Part shown: in pieces, positions 53,498-60,126 of the stretch | Layout of the letters: the number at the start of each line of letters is the position of its first letter | Position numbering within the stretch: position 1 is the first letter of the stretch | Assembly: GCA_964518955.1 (NCBI GenBank) | Contig: CAZFHS010000037.1 | Span: 1 to 64,000, forward strand | Source: JBDGYW01 sp964518955 | GTDB taxonomy: Bacteria; Gemmatimonadota; Gemmatimonadetes; Gemmatimonadales; GWC2-71-9 | Length of the DNA: 64,000 nt | Reading direction: 5' to 3' | Notes under the pieces: generated by a model | What the model saw: only the letters and a program-made list of their open reading frames with translations | Databases searched by the model: none | Told to the model about the DNA's origin: nothing | Program-made: the position numbers and the translations under genes

Positions 53498-54417
53498 TTT
53501 TCGAAGCGCGTGCCGCCTCCTATACGTACGATCGCGCGAGTGCGACTCCTGCCGTTCGTGATGTAGATCTCACCGTATCCACTAGTGAGTTGGTTGGAAT
53601 AGTGGGTCCCAATGGCAGCGGCAAAACGACACTGCTGAGACTCTTGCTTGGAGCGATTGCGCCGAGTGCGGGGCAAACACTGGCGTTTGGCTCTCCTGCA
53701 TCTCAGTGGCGGCGACGAGAGTTGGCGCGACTCGTCGGTGTCGTGTCGCAACGCGAGGAGCCTGCATTTCCTCTGCGCGTCAAACAGGCCGTGCTGTTCG
53801 GTCGCTACCCGCACATGGGAGCGCTGGGTGCGCCTTCGAGTGAAGACATGGCTGCCGTGGAACAAGCGCTAGTGAGATGTGACGTAGCGAACCTCAGCCA
53901 CCGCTGGGTGGCAACCCTATCCGGGGGCGAGTGGCAACGAGTGCGCATCGCACGGGCGTTGGCCCAGAACCCACGCGCACTGGTTCTCGATGAGGGGACC
54001 GCGAGTCTCGACATACGGCACGAGATGGAAGTGTTCGAATTGGTCTCCGAGCTCGTGCACGAGGGGCATCTCGCCGGGCTGTTGGTGACCCACCATGTGA
54101 ACCTGGCGGCGCGGTTCGTCGATCGGGTCGTGGTGATGGATGCAGGTGCGGCCGTAGCGGTTGGAAAGCCGACCGAAGTGCTGACGCCAGAAATTTTCGA
54201 GAGGGTGTTCGGTTGGCCGGTGGCTTTGGTGGAGTGGAGGGGGATTCCACAGTTTGTGCCTTTGAGGGTTGAGGAGAAAGGGGAAGGGGGAAGTGGGAGG
54301 GGGAGCGTGCAACGTGCAGTGTGCAACGAGCAGCGGGCAACGGGCAGCGAACAGGGTGTAGGGCATATGCGAAGTGGGGCGGAGCAGGAGGGGAGAGAAA
54401 AGGGAGAACAGCGATGA
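53485..54417 (+). CDS. btuD: Cobalamin ABC transporter ATPase BtuD with a repeat-derived C-terminal tail
   Basis: ATPase of the B12 importer. ATG 53485 gives a normal start. Walker A is GPNGSGKTTL, the signature LSGGEWQRVRIARAL, and the H-loop THH. The Walker B context reads LDEGTASLD where most family members have LDEPT. Around residue 255 the ABC domain ends; the last ~50 residues (EEKGEGGSGRGSVQRAVCNEQRATGSEQG...) are encoded by a purine-rich stretch and the heptamer repeats, so they are probably not functional. The original stop was likely lost or displaced by the repeat. Confidence 0.9.
   Translation: MGDVIFEARAASYTYDRASATPAVRDVDLTVSTSELVGIVGPNGSGKTTLLRLLLGAIAPSAGQTLAFGSPASQWRRRELARLVGVVSQREEPAFPLRVKQAVLFGRYPHMGALGAPSSEDMAAVEQALVRCDVANLSHRWVATLSGGEWQRVRIARALAQNPRALVLDEGTASLDIRHEMEVFELVSELVHEGHLAGLLVTHHVNLAARFVDRVVVMDAGAAVAVGKPTEVLTPEIFERVFGWPVALVEWRGIPQFVPLRVEEKGEGGSGRGSVQRAVCNEQRATGSEQGVGHMRSGAEQEGREKGEQR
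54307..54355 (+). repeat. Heptamer tandem array inside the btuD 3' end
   Basis: Seven contiguous units from 54307: GTGCAAC, GTGCAGT, GTGCAAC, GAGCAGC, GGGCAAC, GGGCAGC, GAACAGG. Only the left-type arm is present; no complementary arm follows before btuB. The array is read through in the btuD frame. Confidence 0.85.
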
Positions 54418-54451
54418 CTGAAACCGAAATTCAACAATCGTGGAGCAGAAG

Positions 54452-56410
54452 ATGAATCGAGTTGTGCTATGCGTTGGTGTGGCAATGTGTGTATTGGGTC
54501 AGGGAACTGTCGCTCAGGAGACGAGAGACACCACCTACCTCGAGCCGGTTGTCATAACAGCCAACAGAATACCAACCGCGCGGCCATCGATCGTGGCGGG
54601 GGTGTCGGTGCTCGAGGGTGATATGCTGCGCTCGCTCGGCGTGAAGCAGGTGTTGGAAGCGCTGCGCATGATGCCGGGACTCGATATTGCTCAGACGGGT
54701 TCGTTTGGGGGCAGCACATCTCTGTTCCTTCGCGGCGGTGAGAGCGACTACGTGAAGGTCCTTGTCGACGGTGTGCCGGTTAATGATCCGGGCGGCGCAT
54801 TCGACTTTGCACATCTCACCACGGAAAACGTGGAACGCATCGAGATGGTGCGCGGGCCATCGAGCGTGCTCTACGGTTCCGACGCGGTATCGGGAGTCGT
54901 GCAGATATTCACGCGCACGGGTTCCGGCCCACCAAAGGCCGAGGTCGGCGTCAGTGCAGGCACCTATTCATCGCTCGTAGTCGACGGTGGCGTGTCGGGC
55001 AGCACAAATGCGGTCGACTATTCGTTCAGCTTCTCACGATCGACCACGGAAGGATTCTACGCGTTCAACAACGATTACAACAACATGACCCTGAGCGGCA
55101 ACGTACGTGTCGAGCCAGACGAGCGCACCAGGGCCGCCATCGCCGTCCGTTATACAGACGCCGAGTATCACTATCCCACGGATGGCGTCGGGCAGGTGGT
55201 GGACGAAAACTCATTCAGCTTGCAGGACAGGTTGGTTGGCTCGTTGGATCTGAGCCGGTTCTTCACCGATCGGCTGGAAGGGCAGCTGCTCTTGGCGCTG
55301 AACCAGACCGACGGAAGTATGGACGATCAGGCCGACGGTCCTGCCGACACGCTTGGCTTCTTCGGTTTCAAGAGCTTGCAGGCGGTCGAACGTCGCAGCG
55401 CCGACCTGCGCGCGAACTTCCACATCAACAGCTCGAGCGTCGTAACTGCGGGTGTCCAGGCAGAGGCTGAGAGCGAACGCAGCTTCAACGAGTCTATGAG
55501 CCAGTACGGAAACTCAACCGGTTCTCAAGAGGCGTCGCGCGGCAGCCAGGCATATTACGCACAGCTGCAGGCGGTTCCGGTCGAGGGGTTGGCGTTCAAT
55601 GCCGGAGTGCGTGTGGACGACAACGATACGTTTGGAACGTTCTTCACATACCGCGGTGGCGCAACGTACCGCTTCGCTACGGGCACTCGACTGCGTGCAG
55701 CTGTGGGCAAGGCATTCAAGGAACCAACCTTCTTCGAGAACTTCGCCAACAGCGCATATGTGGTGGGCAACCCGAACCTCGATCCAGAGCGATCGAGGAG
55801 TTGGGAGGTCGGTGCAGAGCAGACTTTCCTCCAGGGCCGCGCATTTGTCGGCGTCACGTACTTCGATCAGCAGTTCCGCGACCTGGTGCAGTACAACCCG
55901 ATGCCGCCGAACCCAGGCGATCCCAACTACTTCAACGTCGCCGCGGCAGATGCCTCGGGTTTGGAGTTCGAAGCCCGAGCAATGGTGAGCAATATGGAGC
56001 TCGACGGCAGTTACACTCGCCTCACAACCGAGGTCACCGACGCCGGCTTCGATGAAGGCCCCGGGGCAGGGTTTGTCGCAGGCGAGAGAATGCTGCGCCG
56101 CCCAACGGATGCTTTCAGTCTTGGCGCACGCTATGTAACCGAGCAAGCCACGCTTGGCGTGCACCTGCGCCACGTAGGCAACCGCGACGACCGCGATTTC
56201 TCGACCTACCCGGCCACGCCTGTCACACTCGCATCGTATACAAAAGTCGATCTATCGACTGCCTGGACCGTTGGCTCCGTGTCAGATCGTTTGCCCGATC
56301 TCACGGTGACCACGCGAATCAGCAATTTGTTCGACGGGGAGTATCAGGAGGTGTTTGGATTTCCCGCGCGGGGCAGGACGGTTATGGTTGGGGGGAGAGT
56401 AGGGTTCTAG
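54452..56410 (+). CDS. btuB: TonB-dependent outer-membrane cobalamin receptor BtuB-like
   Basis: Outer-membrane barrel that imports B12 with TonB energy. The signal peptide ends near TVAQ, followed by a TonB-box-like region (EPVVITANRIPTARPS) and the plug domain (VLEALRMMPGLDIAQTG, FLRGGESDYVKVLVDGVPVNDPGG, ERIEMVRGPSSVLYGSDAVSGVVQIFT), then a 22-strand-type barrel. The C-terminal strand ends in aromatic Phe. ATG 54452 is preferred over GTG 54440. 652 aa. The riboswitch operon context supports B12. Confidence 0.92.
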   Translation: MNRVVLCVGVAMCVLGQGTVAQETRDTTYLEPVVITANRIPTARPSIVAGVSVLEGDMLRSLGVKQVLEALRMMPGLDIAQTGSFGGSTSLFLRGGESDYVKVLVDGVPVNDPGGAFDFAHLTTENVERIEMVRGPSSVLYGSDAVSGVVQIFTRTGSGPPKAEVGVSAGTYSSLVVDGGVSGSTNAVDYSFSFSRSTTEGFYAFNNDYNNMTLSGNVRVEPDERTRAAIAVRYTDAEYHYPTDGVGQVVDENSFSLQDRLVGSLDLSRFFTDRLEGQLLLALNQTDGSMDDQADGPADTLGFFGFKSLQAVERRSADLRANFHINSSSVVTAGVQAEAESERSFNESMSQYGNSTGSQEASRGSQAYYAQLQAVPVEGLAFNAGVRVDDNDTFGTFFTYRGGATYRFATGTRLRAAVGKAFKEPTFFENFANSAYVVGNPNLDPERSRSWEVGAEQTFLQGRAFVGVTYFDQQFRDLVQYNPMPPNPGDPNYFNVAAADASGLEFEARAMVSNMELDGSYTRLTTEVTDAGFDEGPGAGFVAGERMLRRPTDAFSLGARYVTEQATLGVHLRHVGNRDDRDFSTYPATPVTLASYTKVDLSTAWTVGSVSDRLPDLTVTTRISNLFDGEYQEVFGFPARGRTVMVGGRVGF

Positions 56411-56411
56411 C

Positions 56412-56475
56412 GAGCAACGAGCAACGGGCAACGAACAACGGTCTTCCGCTGCTCGTTGTTCGTTGTTTGCTGCTC
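56412..56475 (+). repeat. Heptamer inverted repeat element, complete hairpin
   Basis: The best-preserved copy. Left arm 56412-56439 is GAGCAAC twice, GGGCAAC, GAACAAC. An 8-nt loop (GGTCTTCC) follows, then the right arm 56448-56475: GCTGCTC, GTTGTTC, GTTGTTT, GCTGCTC. It begins one base after the btuB stop. It could serve as a 3'-end structure for the B12 operon although no T-run follows. Confidence 0.9.
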
Positions 56476-56508
56476 TGAAGTTCTTGCACATGCCGCTAGT
56501 TTTACTTC

Positions 56509-57291
56509 ATGCCGCCCATCTCCACACCCGCGATAATCCTTCATTCGCTCAAATACTCCGAATCGAGCAAGATTGTCCGTCTGCTCACGCGGGACCTCGG
56601 TGTGGTGAGTGTGGTCGCGAAGGGGGCTGCGCGGCCGAAATCCAAATACGGTGCACGCCTTCAACTACTCAGCGAAGGCACAGCGCACGTATATGTGAAG
56701 CAGAATCGAGATCTCCACACTCTCGCCGAGTTCGAGGTCGAGAACCTGCGGCACGAGTTGGCGGAGGACGTGCGACGGTATGCATCGGCCTCGGCGCTTG
56801 CGGAATTGGTACTGCGCTTCGCTCCCACCGAACGCAACGAAGAGATCTACGTCCGTCTCGTGGCGTACCTAGATACGCTTGCCACCGTTCCGCCCGAACA
56901 TCTGGATACGACTTCCCTCTCTGCACTTTGGGGCATTATATGCGCGCTCGGGTTCGAACCTGCGATGGACGGGTGTGCGCGCGACGGAAGTGAGATTCCG
57001 GACGGGGCGGCCACGTTCTCGATAGCCGATGGTGGGTTACTCTGTTCCTCGTGTTCAAAAGGGACGCACGTCGCCGGATCGATCACACGGTTGAAGCCCG
57101 AAGATCGTGTTGGATTGGCGTATCTGATCGAGGGACGTTGTGACGAGGTGAGCCCCTTGTCGTCTCGACACGCCACCGCCCACCGCCGCCTGCTGGTGCG
57201 GTTCGTCGCTCGGCATGTTAGTGAGGATCGGGATTTGAAGGCGCTATCATTTTGGGAGAGCCTCGAGTTGGAAGGGAGCGGTCGTGATTAA
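56509..57291 (+). CDS. recO: DNA repair protein RecO
   Basis: Recombination mediator of the RecFOR pathway. The N-terminal OB-fold (TPAIILHSLKYSESSKIVRLLTRDLG, VVAKGARRPKSKYG-like) is followed by the helical domain and a cysteine-containing region (GGLLCSSCSKG). 260 aa is typical. It starts at ATG 56509 after the heptamer hairpin; a ribosome site is not obvious. Confidence 0.92.
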   Translation: MPPISTPAIILHSLKYSESSKIVRLLTRDLGVVSVVAKGAARPKSKYGARLQLLSEGTAHVYVKQNRDLHTLAEFEVENLRHELAEDVRRYASASALAELVLRFAPTERNEEIYVRLVAYLDTLATVPPEHLDTTSLSALWGIICALGFEPAMDGCARDGSEIPDGAATFSIADGGLLCSSCSKGTHVAGSITRLKPEDRVGLAYLIEGRCDEVSPLSSRHATAHRRLLVRFVARHVSEDRDLKALSFWESLELEGSGRD

Positions 57292-57297
57292 TCCCCC

Positions 57298-57318
57298 GCT
57301 GCCCGTTGCTCGCTGCAT
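57298..57318 (+). repeat. Right-arm heptamers between recO and selB
   Basis: Three right-type units (GCTGCCC, GTTGCTC, GCTGCAT) between recO and selB, with no left arm in front. Confidence 0.7.
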
Positions 57319-57344
57319 CCTGTTAGAAACAAGGAGGTCGCGGA

Positions 57345-59225
57345 TTGAATAGGCATGTTGTCGTCGGAACCGCCGGTCACGTCGACCATGGTAAGACGGC
57401 GCTAGTGAAGGCGCTCACAGGCGTCGATGCCGACCGATGGGCCGAAGAGAAGCGACGAGGCATCACCATCGACCTGGGCTTCGCAAAGCTCGACCTTGGC
57501 GACAACCTCACTGCCAGCGTGGTAGATGTTCCGGGCCATGAAGACTTCATCAAAAATATGGTGGCGGGCGCCACCGGAATGGACTTGGTGCTGCTCGTCG
57601 TTGCGGCCGACGAGGGTGTCATGCCGCAAACACATGAGCACCTCGCAATTCTCGAGTTCCTGAGCGTTAACTCCGGCATTGTCGCCATCACCAAGTGCGA
57701 TCTGGTTGACGAAGAATGGCTCGAGCTGGTGGAAGACGACGTGCGCACCAAGCTCGCGGCGTCTTCAATCGAATGGTCCGACAACATTCTCAGAGTTTCT
57801 ACCCAGACGGGGCAGGGCATAGGCGATCTTCGTGCTGCCCTAGCCGAGGTCGCGAATTCTGCAAGCACCCGCACTGAAGACGATCTTTTTCGCCTGCCAA
57901 TAGATCGCGCATTCAGCATCGCGGGCGCGGGCACTGTCGTAACCGGCACTACCTGGACAGGCACTGTGAACCTGGGCGACGAGGTGCGCATCCTCCCGGG
58001 CGACGGAGGCGCTCGTGTGCGCGGCATCGAGGTGCACGATGAGAGCCGCAAGTCAGCGCTCCCCGGTCGCCGCACCGCCCTCGCTCTCACGGGCTTGAGT
58101 CGCACGGATGTCGAACGCGGGCATACGGTGGTGGCCGGCAAATCATGGCGGTCGACAACTGCGGTTGACGTGACGGTCACCCTCCTCCAAGAGGCACGAC
58201 CACTCACTCAACGGTCACGCATTCGTTTTCATCTCGGCACCGCAGAGGTGATGGCGCGTCTCACACCGGCAGACCCCGAGGTTCTCCCAGGTGCCAACAA
58301 CGCACCAGTTCGGCTGAGGCTCGAGGCGCCGGTGGTGTGCCGTTGGGGAGATCACGGAGTGCTAAGGTCGTATTCGCCGGTTACGACTATCGGCGGTTGT
58401 GTGGTTGTAGATCCCTTTCCTCCAGTGAAGCCGAGGCGTCCGGAAAACCTACACTCCAAGGAGAACGCCGACCCCGAGAGCAGGCTGGCGGCGTTCGTAG
58501 AAGCCGCTGCCGATCGTGGACTCTCGGTAGACGACATGACTGTGAGGATGGGCTTCACCCCGTTGCACGCTGCTTCGCTGCTCGGTCAGCTGACCGACAT
58601 CGTACGCGCCGGCGATCGTCTGTTCTCACCCACAGCTGTCACCTCTGCCCGCACTGCAACTCTGCGCGCCCTCGAGGAGTATCACAAGGAGAACCCGCTC
58701 GAGTTCGGGCTGCCGAGGGAATTGGCGCGCCAGGCAGTGGTCAACGAGGCTCTCGCCGATGCGGTGCAGGCGAAGCTTGCCGACGAACGTCTCATTGCCA
58801 TCGAAGGCAAGGTAGTTCGCCTCAACAGCTTCTCCGCCGCCATCGCGGAAGACCAGACCGAGCTGGCAGAAACCCTGAAGGAAGAGCTCGTTTCTGCCGG
58901 TTTCGAGGGTAGAACCCTTGCCGAACTCGCGCAAATAGCGCCCGAAAATAAAGCGAAGGAGCTTGTCGAGTTCCTTGTAAGGGAAGGGACTACGGTTAGG
59001 GTTGGCAAAAACCGATACTACGATCAGAAAGAACTCGCTAAACTAGTGAGCGAGGTATTGGGCGAAGTCGAGCGGTTGGGACAGGTGACACCGGCCGACC
59101 TGAGGGAAAGGACGGGTCTGAGCCGCAAGTACCTGATCCCGCTGCTCGAGTGGATGGATGGACAGTCTTTGACGGTCCGGCTGGGAGATGCTAGAGGCCG
59201 GGGCTCAGCGGTAGCTGACGCTTGA
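57345..59225 (+). CDS. selB: Selenocysteine-specific elongation factor SelB
   Basis: Brings Sec-tRNA to UGA codons with a SECIS. The GTPase starts with GTAGHVDHGKTALVKAL (G1), DVPGHEDFIKNM (G3) and TKCD (G4), followed by the two beta-barrel domains and winged-helix domains at the C-terminus (LREYxLIPLLEWMD-like: SRKYLIPLLEWMDGQ). 626 aa is typical. TTG 57345 has an excellent AAGGAGG site (57331-57337). No selA, selC, selD or Sec-coding gene is recognised in the window. Confidence 0.95.
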   Translation: MNRHVVVGTAGHVDHGKTALVKALTGVDADRWAEEKRRGITIDLGFAKLDLGDNLTASVVDVPGHEDFIKNMVAGATGMDLVLLVVAADEGVMPQTHEHLAILEFLSVNSGIVAITKCDLVDEEWLELVEDDVRTKLAASSIEWSDNILRVSTQTGQGIGDLRAALAEVANSASTRTEDDLFRLPIDRAFSIAGAGTVVTGTTWTGTVNLGDEVRILPGDGGARVRGIEVHDESRKSALPGRRTALALTGLSRTDVERGHTVVAGKSWRSTTAVDVTVTLLQEARPLTQRSRIRFHLGTAEVMARLTPADPEVLPGANNAPVRLRLEAPVVCRWGDHGVLRSYSPVTTIGGCVVVDPFPPVKPRRPENLHSKENADPESRLAAFVEAAADRGLSVDDMTVRMGFTPLHAASLLGQLTDIVRAGDRLFSPTAVTSARTATLRALEEYHKENPLEFGLPRELARQAVVNEALADAVQAKLADERLIAIEGKVVRLNSFSAAIAEDQTELAETLKEELVSAGFEGRTLAELAQIAPENKAKELVEFLVREGTTVRVGKNRYYDQKELAKLVSEVLGEVERLGQVTPADLRERTGLSRKYLIPLLEWMDGQSLTVRLGDARGRGSAVADA

Positions 59226-59251
59226 CATCGGTTGTGGAAACTGCGTAACTT
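59222..59251 (+). promoter_or_regulatory. Promoter of the small secreted protein gene
   Basis: -35 TTGACA (59222-59227), 18-bp spacer, -10 TAACTT (59246-59251) with weak match. The -35 sits on the selB stop codon. A leader of ~75 nt would follow, with AAGGAG before ATG 59336. Confidence 0.5.
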
Positions 59252-59335
59252 CTTGCTGGTTGGGGAATTAGGCACTTTTTAGACGTTTCAAGGAGCGACT
59301 TCTCACGAAACCTGTTTGTCAGAAGGAGTAGTACA

Positions 59336-59761
59336 ATGAAGTTGTTGGCCTGGGCTGTCTGTTTGCTCGGGCTCCTGTTGGTCGCGCCGTCCCTTGCGGA
59401 GGCACAAGTAGATCCGCCGACCGAACCGGTGCGGCTTAAGAGGAATTACCCGAACCCGTTTAATCCGGAAACGACGATTCCGTTCGATGTGGAAGAGTCG
59501 GTATTCGCTGATGGGCATGAGCCCACGGTGAGTTTGCGGATTTATAACGTGTTGGCGCAACTCGTCGCCATTCCCATTCTCCAAGGATCAGGCGAACCAC
59601 TCGACAACGTCCGTTTGGCGTGGAACGGAACCGGAGAGTATTCGGCCTATTGGGATGGGAAGATCATGGGTACTGACGTCGAGGCTCCGTCAGGAGTCTA
59701 TGTCTATCAGCTGACGGTGGACAACGATAGACAATCGATGCGAATGACCATCATCAAGTAG
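59336..59761 (+). CDS. Small secreted protein consisting of a T9SS/FlgD-like sorting-type domain
   Basis: A 141-aa protein with a signal peptide (cleavage near AEAQ, residue ~23). Almost the whole remainder resembles the C-terminal T9SS type A / FlgD-Ig-like domain: NYPNPFNPETTIPF, LRIYNVLAQLV, WDGKIMG and APSGVYVYQLT, ending RMTIIK. Normally this domain ends large secreted proteins; here it stands alone. It has its own promoter, AAGGAG ribosome site and intrinsic terminator. Whether a type IX system is present cannot be told from this window. Confidence 0.8.
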   Translation: MKLLAWAVCLLGLLLVAPSLAEAQVDPPTEPVRLKRNYPNPFNPETTIPFDVEESVFADGHEPTVSLRIYNVLAQLVAIPILQGSGEPLDNVRLAWNGTGEYSAYWDGKIMGTDVEAPSGVYVYQLTVDNDRQSMRMTIIK

Positions 59762-59805
59762 CGCTCGTCCCTTCCCGATTGCTACGGCAGCAAGCAGACG
59801 CAACG

Positions 59806-59845
59806 ACGCGCTGGCCTCCCCGGCTGGCGCGTTTGTCATTTTGAC
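59806..59845 (+). terminator. Intrinsic terminator after the small secreted protein gene
   Basis: ACGCGCTGGCC (59806-59816) pairs with GGCTGGCGCGT (59822-59832) around loop TCCCC: 11 pairs with two G-U. TTTGTCATTTTG follows. The rest of the region to clpB (59846-60126) holds only heptamer arms and the assembly gap. Confidence 0.75.
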
Positions 59846-59899
59846 GTACTTTTTGCCAGAATTGCAGACATTTATGGGCATGGAGAGTGCATTATTCTC

Positions 59900-60100
59900 G
59901 AACAACGAACANNNNNNNNNNNNNNNNNNNNNNNNNNNNNNNNNNNNNNNNNNNNNNNNNNNNNNNNNNNNNNNNNNNNNNNNNNNNNNNNNNNNNNNNN
60001 NNNNNNNNNNNCGAACAACGAACAGGGTTCAGTGATAAGACACCGTTGCTCGCTGCACGCTGCTCGATGATTGTTGCCCGCTGCGCGTTGAACGTTGCAC
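59900..60100 (+). repeat. Heptamer element interrupted by an assembly gap
   Basis: Left-type units GAACAAC and GAACA- (59900-59911) run into the gap, and GAACAAC, GAACAGG (60013-60026) come out of it. Eight right-type units follow at 60045-60100 (GTTGCTC, GCTGCAC, GCTGCTC, GATGATT, GTTGCCC, GCTGCGC, GTTGAAC, GTTGCAC). It is the longest right arm in the window. Confidence 0.8.
59912..60011. other. Assembly gap (100 N)
   Basis: Exactly 100 N, a conventional scaffold spacer of unknown true length, placed inside the left arm of a heptamer element. Any reading frame across it is meaningless. Confidence 0.98.
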
Positions 60101-60126
60101 GAAACGATCCGGCTGAAGGATAAGAG

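Noticed and set aside
57292..57344. tRNA-Sec gene next to selB
   Set aside because: The 53-bp gap is too short for a ~95-nt tRNA-Sec and holds heptamers and the ribosome site.
54307..60100. Heptamer arrays as a CRISPR array
   Set aside because: Units are 7 bp, contiguous and without unique spacers; no cas genes are present.
59846..60126. CIRCE heat-shock operator before clpB
   Set aside because: No TTAGCACTC/GAGTGCTAA repeat is visible, though part of the region is in the gap.
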